A stretch of 64,000 nucleotides of DNA, taken from positions 1 to 64,000 of the forward strand of contig JAGCVD010000031.1 in NCBI GenBank assembly GCA_017962545.1. Direction: 5' to 3'. The DNA comes from Bacteroidales bacterium. Its GTDB lineage: Bacteria; Bacteroidota; Bacteroidia; Bacteroidales; P3. This document shows, one piece after another, positions 48,119-56,300 of this stretch. The position numbers were made by a program, and so were the translations under genes. Positions within the stretch are counted from its first letter, which is position 1; the number at the start of each line of letters is the position of its first letter. Under the pieces are notes generated by a model. It searched no databases. It had not been told where the DNA came from and saw only the letters and a program-made list of their open reading frames with translations.

Positions 48119-49459
48119 ATGAGTGAGAAGATTTACATAGAAACCTATGGTTGTCAGATGAATTTCGCCGACAGCGAGGTGGTGGGCGCCATCCTCGAAG
48201 GGGCTGGCTATACGCTGTGCGCCTCGTTGGAACCGGAGACGCCCGACTTCGTGCTCATCAACACCTGCGCCATCCGAGACAATGCCGAGCAGCGCATACG
48301 TCATCGTGTGCGTGAGCTGCGAGCCATGCAGGGACGCCACAAGAACCTGCGTATTGGCATCCTGGGCTGCATGGCCGAGCGACTGCAGAATCGTCTGATG
48401 GCTGAGGAGGACAACGTGTCGTTTGTCTGCGGCCCCGACGCCTACCGCCGTTTGCCCGACCTGCTGCAGCAGGTGAGGTCTGAAGCCGGAAGCCAGAGGG
48501 CGGAAGTGGAACTCAGCACCACCGAGACCTACGCCGACATCGAGCCCGTGCGCCTGGCATCCAACGGCATCTCGGCCTATATCAGCATTATGCGCGGCTG
48601 CCAGAACTACTGTGCTTATTGTGTGGTGCCTTATACCCGTGGCCGTGAGCGTAGCCGCGACCCGCAGACTATCGTCGACGAGGCCCGCACGCTCTTCAAC
48701 CGCGGCTACCGCGAGGTGACGCTGCTGGGACAGAATGTGAACTCGTATTCCTGGCCTGATACCGGCTTCCCCGAGCTGATGGACCGCGTGGCCTCCATCG
48801 ACCCCGCGTTGCGCGTGCGCTTTGCCACGTCGCACCCCAAGGATCTCAGCGATGAGCTGCTGCAGGTCATGGCTGCGCATCCCAATATCTGCCGATGCAT
48901 CCACCTGCCTGTGCAGAGCGGCAGCAACCGTATGCTCAAGCTGATGAACCGCAAGTATACCGTCGAGTGGTACCTCGACCGTGTCGACGCTATCCGCCGC
49001 TATCTGCCCGACTGCTCCATCACCACCGATGTCATCGCCGGCTTCAGCACCGAGACCGAGGAGGACCACCTGGCCACCCTCGACCTCTTCCGCCGTGTTC
49101 GCTACGACTACGCCTATATGTTCAAATATTCGCTCCGCGAGGGCACCTACGCCTCCCGTCACATGGCCGACGACATCCCCGACGAGGAAAAAACACGCCG
49201 CCTCAACGAGATTATTACCCTGCAGGGCCAGATAGCCCTTGAGAACAACCGCACGGAGATAGGTCGCGAGTACGAGGTGCTTGTCGAGGGCGAGAGCCAT
49301 CGCAGCAAGGAGCGCCTCTTCGGTCGCAATAGCCAGAACAAAGTGCTCGTCTTCGACCGCATACCCGCTGCGGGAGGCCCCGAAGCCCAGCCCGGCACCT
49401 ACCGCACGGTCCGTGTCACCGACTGCACCGCCGCCACCCTCCTGGGCGAACTGGTTTAG
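48119..49459 (+). CDS. miaB: tRNA-2-methylthio-N6-dimethylallyladenosine synthase
   Basis: A 446-residue radical-SAM methylthiotransferase acting on A37 of tRNAs. The N-terminal cluster cysteines are in TYGCQMN, NTCAIRD and LGCMAE; the radical-SAM CxxxCxxC is GCQNYCAYC; TRAM-domain features end the protein. MSEKIYIETYG is chosen over an upstream TTG. The linker just before LSTTETYADI (about residues 120-131) is encoded by a degenerate heptamer tract (48477-48511) and appears a few residues longer than I remember for Bacteroides homologues. The PASTA gene follows 38 bases later. Confidence 0.95.
   Translation: MSEKIYIETYGCQMNFADSEVVGAILEGAGYTLCASLEPETPDFVLINTCAIRDNAEQRIRHRVRELRAMQGRHKNLRIGILGCMAERLQNRLMAEEDNVSFVCGPDAYRRLPDLLQQVRSEAGSQRAEVELSTTETYADIEPVRLASNGISAYISIMRGCQNYCAYCVVPYTRGRERSRDPQTIVDEARTLFNRGYREVTLLGQNVNSYSWPDTGFPELMDRVASIDPALRVRFATSHPKDLSDELLQVMAAHPNICRCIHLPVQSGSNRMLKLMNRKYTVEWYLDRVDAIRRYLPDCSITTDVIAGFSTETEEDHLATLDLFRRVRYDYAYMFKYSLREGTYASRHMADDIPDEEKTRRLNEIITLQGQIALENNRTEIGREYEVLVEGESHRSKERLFGRNSQNKVLVFDRIPAAGGPEAQPGTYRTVRVTDCTAATLLGELV
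48477..48511 (+). repeat. Degenerate heptanucleotide tract inside miaB
   Basis: Five loosely related 7-bp units: GGTCTGA, AGCCGGA, AGCCAGA, GGGCGGA, AGTGGAA. They code for the linker between the N-terminal and radical-SAM domains. Confidence 0.4.
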
Positions 49460-49497
49460 ATTAAGGTTTAAAGAAGTTTAAGAGTTTAAAGTTATAT

Positions 49498-50382
49498 ATG
49501 GCAAAAGAGAAGTTCTTCAAACGCTATCCCTGGGCACTCCACCTGCTGCTGATGCTGGGTGTGTCGCTGGTGGTCCTGATGCTGGTCTTTATGGTTATCC
49601 GCATCTATGCCCGCCAGGGTGAGGAATACGAGCTGCCCGACATGGTGGGCAGCAATATCGCCGAACTGCAGGCCAACAATCCCATCGGTCTCGACATTGT
49701 GGTACTCGACTCCGTGTACCGCCCCGGCCAGGAGGGTGGGCGTATCTTGACGCAAGACCCCAAAGGGGGTACCATGGTCAAGAAAGGCCGCAAGTTGTAC
49801 ATCACCATGACGGCCTTCTCGCCCGAGGACGCCGTGCTGCCCGAACTGGCGGGCCTCACCGTCCGGCAGGCGGTCAACGAGCTGCTGGCGGCAGGGTTGC
49901 TGCCAGGCAAGCTGTCGTTCGTCGAAGACCCCTATAAGAACAACGTCATCGAGCAGACTAGCAAGGGCAAGACACTCTATGCAGGCCAGCAGATAGCTCG
50001 TGGCACGTTGGTAGACCTGGTGGTGGGCCTTGGCGACGGCACAGGGCGCAGCGTGGTGCCCTTCGTCATCGGCAAGACCTCCGACCGTGCACGGCGCGAC
50101 CTGCTGTCGGCTTCGCTCAATGTGGGACGCGAGCATTACAGTGGCGTCAAGAACAGGCTGACAGCCGTGGTGTGCCGACAGGAGCCCGACTACACGGGCG
50201 TTAGCAAATATCCCTACGGCACTTCGGTGGAACTTTGGTATATTGATGCCGATGCCACCGATGTGGAACGCATGGTGCGTGAATTCCAGGTGGACTCCAG
50301 CAAGATAGAAGATCCCGACTTCATCGATGACGGACGTCCCACGCCCGAGCAACTGGAAGAGAGAGAAGACTGGTCATGGTAA
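49498..50382 (+). CDS. PASTA-domain membrane protein
   Basis: A 294-residue protein: short basic cytoplasmic tip, one transmembrane helix at about residues 14-36, then three PASTA domains outside the membrane (about 43-108, 110-182 and 184-258; PDMVGSNIAEL, PELAGLTVRQAVNELLAAGL, PFVIGKTSDRARRDLLSASL). PASTA modules bind peptidoglycan. There is no kinase domain, as is usual for this Bacteroidota protein. A hydrophilic acidic tail follows. The next gene starts six bases before its end. Confidence 0.92.
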   Translation: MAKEKFFKRYPWALHLLLMLGVSLVVLMLVFMVIRIYARQGEEYELPDMVGSNIAELQANNPIGLDIVVLDSVYRPGQEGGRILTQDPKGGTMVKKGRKLYITMTAFSPEDAVLPELAGLTVRQAVNELLAAGLLPGKLSFVEDPYKNNVIEQTSKGKTLYAGQQIARGTLVDLVVGLGDGTGRSVVPFVIGKTSDRARRDLLSASLNVGREHYSGVKNRLTAVVCRQEPDYTGVSKYPYGTSVELWYIDADATDVERMVREFQVDSSKIEDPDFIDDGRPTPEQLEEREDWSW

Positions 50383-52295
50383 GACGCCGGCTCATAGCAT
50401 TGCTGGTTCTTCTTCCGCTCTCGGCGGCAGCCCAGGAGGTGCTGTTGCCCTTGCAGCATGCGGTTGTGCCTTTCCGTCCCGCTGCCAAAGAACAGCTGGC
50501 GGCGGTCTCCCTGCCTTTCTTTGACGACTTCGCTACCGGCATCGATGCCTCCTTGTGGCATCCCGCCAGCAGTGCCACTGCCACCGTCGACGTCAGCCCG
50601 CTGGCGCCCACCGTCGGCGTAGCCACACTCGACGCCCTCGACGCCCACGGCAACCTCTATGCCCAAGCCAACACTACGCTCTTCCCGGCCGACACGCTCC
50701 TGTCGTTGCCCCTGAGCCTCGACAGCCTCACGCCCTCCGACTCGGTGGTGCTCAGTTTCCACTACCTCCCCGGCGGCGGTCATGGCAATATGTGGGAGAG
50801 GGTAGGCGAGGCCCCCGACCCGCAGGACAGCCTCTTCCTCGACTTCTACCGCCCCGCCGACAGCACCTGGGTGACCGTCTGGTGCCGCGGCGGCATCAGC
50901 GTCGACACCTTGATGGCACGCACAGGCAGCGCCTGGCAGTATGAGGTGATACCCCTTGCCGACAGCGCTTACTTTGACAGTACCTTCTGCTTCCGTTTCC
51001 GCAACTATGCCTCGCTGGAGAGCACTCCCAAGGCTGGCAAGGCGGGCAATGGCGATTTTTGGCACCTCGACTGTGTGATGCTCGGCCGTGGCCGTGACAC
51101 CGCGGCGGTGCCTGTGGCGCGCGATGTGGCCTTCGCCGCGCCGGCGCCGTCGATGTTGCGCGGCTACAGGGCCATGCCCTACCGCCAGTACAGCGCCTCC
51201 GACATGGTGGCGACGCTGCAGATGACCATCACCAACCGCTACTCCACGCCGCTGGCGTCACAGTATTCCTATAGTGTCGAAGACTCGCTGGGCAACAGTC
51301 TGTACTATTACGACGGCGGCTTCGAGAACGCGCCACCCTTCCTGCCCGGCGGACAGTACCAGACGGCCGCCATGCATGCCACCCCAACGGTGAACTATGC
51401 CTTCCCCGCGATGTCGGCGCCGACGGCCTATACCGTGGTGCACACAGTCCGTGAGGGCACCAGCGGCGACGTCTACCCGCGGAACGACACGGTGCGTTAC
51501 CTCCAGCTCTTCGACAACTACTATGCCTACGACGACGGCAGCGCCGAGAACGGCTACGGCCTCACCTCCACGGCTTCGCGTCTCTACCTGGCCTACCGCT
51601 TCGACCTCAACACGCCCGACACGCTCACCGCTGTCGACCTCTTCTTCAACGCCAGCCTCGACTCCGGCAACGCCGCCATACCGTTCTACCTCACCGTGTG
51701 GAGCCTCGGCGACAACGGCCGTCCCGCCGAGGTGCTCTACCGTGACGAGCAGCGACGCCATGCCTCCTTCGACGGCTTTGTGCGCTACCCCCTGGAGGCG
51801 CCCCTGCCGGTCGACGGCACCCTCTTCGTGGGTTTCGAGCAGACGGGCAACGACTATATCAACCTCGGCTTCGACCGCAGCCTCAACACCTCCGACCGCA
51901 TCTGGTACCTCACCGGCACCGAATGGCAGCAGAGCATCCTCAGTGGCAGCCTGATGCTGCGCCCCGCCTTTGGCAGCGCCGCCACGGTGGGCATTGGAAA
52001 TTCAGAATTCAGAATTCAGAAATCTCCGTGTATCCCAATCCAGCCCGCGAGGTGGTATATATCGACGGCCTGCCCGTCGGCTCCTCTGTCGAACTCTACG
52101 ATGCCTTCGGCCGCCAACTGTCTGCCGTGGCCCGCGAGCTTGACGAGCGAACTGCCCACTGCCCACTGCCCATTGCCCACTACCCCAACGGCCTCTACCT
52201 GCTGCGCGCAGTCACCCCTTCCGGCACCGTGTACACCCACAAGTTGCTCATCCACCACTAACCACAGCCCATGGCCGACGAAACTCCCGACATAG
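50376..52295 (+). CDS. T9SS cargo-type secreted protein whose sorting domain is out of frame
   Basis: As read, 639 residues. Signal peptide ends SAAAQ near 20; FFDDFATGIDASLWHP opens a jelly-roll-type domain, followed by FWHLDCVML and later AYDDGSAENGYGL, so a choice-of-anchor-type surface protein to about residue 542. There the AATTCAG x3 tract (51999-52019) occurs and the frame enters a Pro/Ser/Thr-rich nonsense tail that runs 25 bp into the next gene. A normal T9SS tail (VYPNPAREVVYIDG, YPNGLYLLRAV) is intact in the next frame and ends at 52261, nine bases before the next start. One more or two fewer heptamer copies would restore it. Alternatives are a decaying gene or an assembly error. 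Confidence 0.75.
   Translation: MVRRRLIALLVLLPLSAAAQEVLLPLQHAVVPFRPAAKEQLAAVSLPFFDDFATGIDASLWHPASSATATVDVSPLAPTVGVATLDALDAHGNLYAQANTTLFPADTLLSLPLSLDSLTPSDSVVLSFHYLPGGGHGNMWERVGEAPDPQDSLFLDFYRPADSTWVTVWCRGGISVDTLMARTGSAWQYEVIPLADSAYFDSTFCFRFRNYASLESTPKAGKAGNGDFWHLDCVMLGRGRDTAAVPVARDVAFAAPAPSMLRGYRAMPYRQYSASDMVATLQMTITNRYSTPLASQYSYSVEDSLGNSLYYYDGGFENAPPFLPGGQYQTAAMHATPTVNYAFPAMSAPTAYTVVHTVREGTSGDVYPRNDTVRYLQLFDNYYAYDDGSAENGYGLTSTASRLYLAYRFDLNTPDTLTAVDLFFNASLDSGNAAIPFYLTVWSLGDNGRPAEVLYRDEQRRHASFDGFVRYPLEAPLPVDGTLFVGFEQTGNDYINLGFDRSLNTSDRIWYLTGTEWQQSILSGSLMLRPAFGSAATVGIGNSEFRIQKSPCIPIQPARWYISTACPSAPLSNSTMPSAANCLPWPASLTSELPTAHCPLPTTPTASTCCAQSPLPAPCTPTSCSSTTNHSPWPTKLPT
51999..52019 (+). repeat. AATTCAG x3 heptanucleotide tract at the frameshift point
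   Basis: Three perfect AATTCAG copies, then AAATCT. Because 7 is not a multiple of 3, each gain or loss changes the reading frame. The downstream in-frame sorting domain would be joined with 4 or 1 copies but not with the present 3. Confidence 0.85.
52020..52261 (+). other. Out-of-frame T9SS type A C-terminal sorting domain
   Basis: This is the natural C-terminus of the preceding cargo gene, in the next reading frame. It reads ISVYPNPAREVVYIDGLPVG, then YDAFGRQL and YPNGLYLLRAVTPSGTVY and ends KLLIHH with TAA at 52259-52261. It has no start codon of its own in a sensible place. It also contains a second heptamer tract (GCCCACT type). Confidence 0.75.
52154..52181 (+). repeat. GCCCACT x4 heptanucleotide tract in the same sorting domain
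   Basis: Four units (GCCCACT, GCCCACT, GCCCATT, GCCCACT). It encodes a His/Pro/Cys-rich insert (TAHCPLPIAHY) between conserved strands of the sorting domain. Slippage here would also move the frame. Confidence 0.8.
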
Positions 52296-53275
52296 AACAG
52301 CAGGAACAGGAGCTCTACGAGCATCACCGCTTCACCGTCGACCGCGGCCAGACAGCCATGCGTATCGACATCTACCTCCAGTCGCATCTCATGGGGGTCT
52401 CGCGCAACAAGGTGCAGGCCGCCGCCAAGGCGGGATGTGTGCGCGTCAACGATGTCGAGACGAAGCCCAGCTACAAGGTCAAGCCCGGCGATGTTATCAC
52501 CGTCCTGCTGCCCGAGCCGCCCCACGAGTTCGAGCTGCTGCCCGAGCCCATGGATATCCCCGTCGTCTATGAGGACGACGACGTGCTGGTGGTCGACAAG
52601 CCCGCCGGCTTGGTAGTGCATCCGGGCGTCGGCAACTGGACTGGCACCCTCGTCAACGGCCTCCTCTACTACCTCAACTCCACCCCTTACCTCGTCCATC
52701 GTATCGACAAGGATACCTCGGGTCTGCTGCTGGTCGCCAAGACCGAGGCTGCGCAGGTCGTCCTTGCCAAGCAGTTCTTCGACCACACCATCGAGCGCAA
52801 GTACAACGCCCTCGTCTGGGGCGACTTCGACGAGGACGACGGCACCATCGTCGGCAACTTGGCCCGCTCGCCGCGCGACCGCCGCACCATGGATGTCTGC
52901 GACGACGAGCACGGCAAGCATGCCGTCACCCACTGGCATGTCCTCGAGCGCTTCGGCTATGTCACACTCGTCGAGTGCGTCCTCGAGACGGGCCGCACCC
53001 ACCAGATACGCGCCCACATGCGCCACATAGGGCATCCCCTCTTCAGCGACGCCTCCTACGGTGGCGATGCCATCCTCAAGGGCACCACCTTCAGCCGTTA
53101 CCGTCAGTTTGTGGAGAACTGCTTCGAGGTGCTCCCGCGCCAGGCCCTCCACGCCCGCATCCTCGGCTTCGAGCATCCTACCACCGGCAAACACCTCCAT
53201 TTCGAGAGCCCTCTGCCGGCCGACTTCGCCGCCTGCCTCGACCGCTGGCGCGCCTACACTGCCGACCACCAATAG
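52271..53275 (+). CDS. rluD: RluA-family 23S rRNA pseudouridine synthase (RluD-like)
   Basis: A 334-residue enzyme with an N-terminal S4 RNA-binding domain (about 25-95) and the RluA catalytic domain. The active-site Asp is in VHRIDKDTSGLLLVAK; LVVDKPAGLVVHPG, GRTHQIRAHM and HPLFSDASYGG are typical. RluA-family enzymes make pseudouridines in the helix-69 region or tRNA; RluD is the usual member in Bacteroidota beside a PASTA gene. Here a T9SS cargo gene sits between them. The ATG is nine bases after the cargo's sorting-domain stop. Confidence 0.92.
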   Translation: MADETPDIEQQEQELYEHHRFTVDRGQTAMRIDIYLQSHLMGVSRNKVQAAAKAGCVRVNDVETKPSYKVKPGDVITVLLPEPPHEFELLPEPMDIPVVYEDDDVLVVDKPAGLVVHPGVGNWTGTLVNGLLYYLNSTPYLVHRIDKDTSGLLLVAKTEAAQVVLAKQFFDHTIERKYNALVWGDFDEDDGTIVGNLARSPRDRRTMDVCDDEHGKHAVTHWHVLERFGYVTLVECVLETGRTHQIRAHMRHIGHPLFSDASYGGDAILKGTTFSRYRQFVENCFEVLPRQALHARILGFEHPTTGKHLHFESPLPADFAACLDRWRAYTADHQ

Positions 53276-53339
53276 GTGTCGAGACAGACGCCCCTCCCCC
53301 TTGTTTTGATATTTTTTTTGTCATGTGACAATTATTTCG

Positions 53340-53347
53340 TATTTTTG
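53340..53347 (+). promoter_or_regulatory. -7 promoter box (TATTTTTG) of the subtilase-cohesin operon
   Basis: TATTTTTGCA, leader about 28 nt to the ATG at 53379. Confidence 0.7.
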
Positions 53348-53378
53348 CACTGGAAAAGAAATAAATACATATCATATT

Positions 53379-56300
53379 ATGAATAAACAGATTATCTTTT
53401 GGGTGCTGCTGCTGGCGGGCATGACGCTGGCGGCGCAGAATCCGTATCTTGAGGCGGTGAACAACGAGGACGAGGTGGTACACCTCGAGCAGTGGCAGCG
53501 GCATGCCGCCCGGCCCCTGCAGGCCATCGTCAAGCTGCAGGACTACAGTTCCTACACCATTGTGGCGCCCAAGGGTGCCACAGCTAGCCAGGCTAGTAAG
53601 GCTAGAACCACCTGTCCGGCCATCCAGGCGGTGCTCGACAGCTTTATTATTGAGAGTGTGGAACAGCTGTGTCCCACCTTCGTGATGCCGCGTGAGCCGC
53701 GGCGTAGCGCCAGCTACGGCGGCGGCGAGGTGCGCGACCACGACCTCTCGCAGCTCTACCTGATCACCCTCAGCGAGGAGAGCCCCAAGCGGGAATACGA
53801 GCTTATCGAGGAGCTTGCGGCGTTGGCCGAGGTGGAGTATGCTGAGCCCAACTACCTGGTCTTCGCCCTTGGGGCTGTTGAGCCGGCGGTGGCAGTGGCT
53901 GACGCCACGTATACTAGCCTGGCTAGCCTTTCTAGCCTGACTAGCCCTTCTAGCCTGGCTAGCCATCCTAGAAAAGACGGCGGGGCCCTGGGCGACCCAA
54001 TGTACTCCCTGCAGTGGGGCCTCCCGGCCTGCGGCATCGACAGCCTGCTGACGGCGCCCAAGCGCGACACCAGCTGGCGCCCCATCATCGCCATCATCGA
54101 CACCGGCGTGGATATCGACCACCCCGACCTTAGCGACAATATCTGGACTAACAGCGCCGAGGCCAACGGCGCCAACAACCAAGACGACGATGGCAATGGA
54201 TTCCGCGACGACGTGCATGGCTGGGACTTCGTCAACCAGACCGCCGCGATGCACGACTTCAACAGTCACGGCACCCACTGTGCCGGCATTGCCGGTGCTG
54301 TCACCAACAACGGTATCGGCATTGCCGGAGCCTGCCCCGATGCCTTGATTATGCCCGTCGCCGTTATGCAGAGCGACGGTACAGGCGCCATTTCCACCAT
54401 TATCCAAGGCATCAACTACGCCCGCCAGAACGGCGCCGATGTGATTAGCATGAGTATCGGTACCTACGCCTATTCTGTCGCCTTGGAGCAGGCCCTCGCT
54501 GTGGCCTACCAGACCGCCGTGCTGGTGGGTGCAGCTGGAAATGATGGAGCAGAGATTGATAAAAGATGTAATCCTCTAACTCCAGGTCCAATGTTCCCCG
54601 GTGCTTTTACTTTTGTGCTGGGAGTGCAGGCTACCAGTCAGCTGGGGTTGGCTGGCTTTTCCAATTATGATTGCGACGGTCCTATTTATTCACAGTTTGG
54701 AGAGGAACAGCTCTACAACTATGAACTTTCCGCCCCGGGTGTAGGTATTATGAGCACCGTGCCCAACGGAGGCTACCGCAACTATAATGGTACCTCGATG
54801 GCCACGCCGTTGGTTGCCGGCGGTGTGGCCTCGCTGCTGCAACGCCGCGAATATTTAACCAAGGAGATTCTTTTCGGCGACCTGATTAACTACAACACCG
54901 AGTTTATGCCTGTCGACTTCTGGACAGTCTACAATGCCGACAGCATCGCCCCGGCCATGTTTCAATGTGTTGCCATTGAAATCAACGACACCGCCTATGG
55001 CGACAGCAGCATGTATGCCGATGCTGGCGAGCGTCTGCAACTCTATCCCACCATCCGCACCGTCTGGGGTCCAGCCGACAGCGTGGAGATATGGTTAGAG
55101 TTCCAAGAGTTTGAAGACACCAGCACCATCCAGATACTTCAGAACCATGTGCAGTTAGGCCACCCACTTTCTTCATACGCCAAAGCAAAGTCTGCTAACC
55201 CAATTGACATTCAAATAGCCAACAATGTTGTGGATGGTAGACGTATTAAACTGGCTGTATGTGCAACTTCATCAAATTCCACGGACACTCTTCGACACAA
55301 ATTTACAATTAGTGTAACTAATGGCGTGAAACTGTATGGAATGCTTATGGGAAATCATACATTGTATCCGAATGTACAATATATTGTCACGCAAAATCTG
55401 GCTCTGCCAAGTGGGGACACACTTTTTATAAAACCTGGTACAACTCTTAAAATAAAAAATGGATGTTCAATAAATGCTACTATAATAGCTGTAGGAAAAC
55501 CCGACAGTATGATTACGTTTACAAAAACTGATTTGGGAACATATTGGAATTCGATCGATGCAAACAATAAAGGCAAATTGGACTATTGTATAATTGACTA
55601 TATACTTTATCAGCAAAATTATATTCGCAAATTTTCTTCAATAAGAAACAGCATAATAAGAAATGCTGTTGGATGCTCAACAGTCCCACTATTTGATTAT
55701 GTGTCATTGTTAGAAAAGACAAATGTAATATATAATCATTATATGATGTATGGATACTCATATGGTGTTAGTAGATTCGTAAATTGCAATATTGTTGATA
55801 ATTATCCCTCTGGAGATAGCTACCAATATGGAGCAGTAGGAGCAGGATTCTCCAATGATAAGTTATCAAATTGTAATGTTTTCAACAATCATACGGGTGA
55901 CACAGGATTTGATTTCTCTTTCCCGGGCGGCAGTAATAGTTATTTCTCTATATATACGCCTGATTCTAATTATTATGGTTCAATAAAAGAAGAAATAATT
56001 CGTAATCATATATATGATTTTAATACACCAAATACTACATCATTTACACACTTTGATTTAAGCAAACACAGTTCACATCCATTTAAGGACGCTCACGGCA
56101 TCGTCTGGAAAGTTGAGGTGAACGGCTACGACGCGCAGGATGAATTCGATAGCATTATTCCGTTGGGTGTCGGTACGCACGAGTTCAAAGTCTTTTTTAA
56201 CCGCACGATGGACACCAGCATCACGCCGATGGTGGCGATGGGTGTGCGGCCGCCCTATACACAGACGGCTATCAGCGAAAATGCATCATGGAGCGCGGAC

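Noticed and set aside
51923..52270. A separate small gene in the shifted frame
   Set aside because: Its content is a T9SS sorting domain that only makes sense as the end of the preceding gene; the first Met lies in out-of-frame sequence.
53584..53968. Invertible segment between the CTAGCC repeats
   Set aside because: The shared units are nearly palindromic themselves, so their orientation carries no information, and inversion would break the propeptide; no recombinase is nearby.
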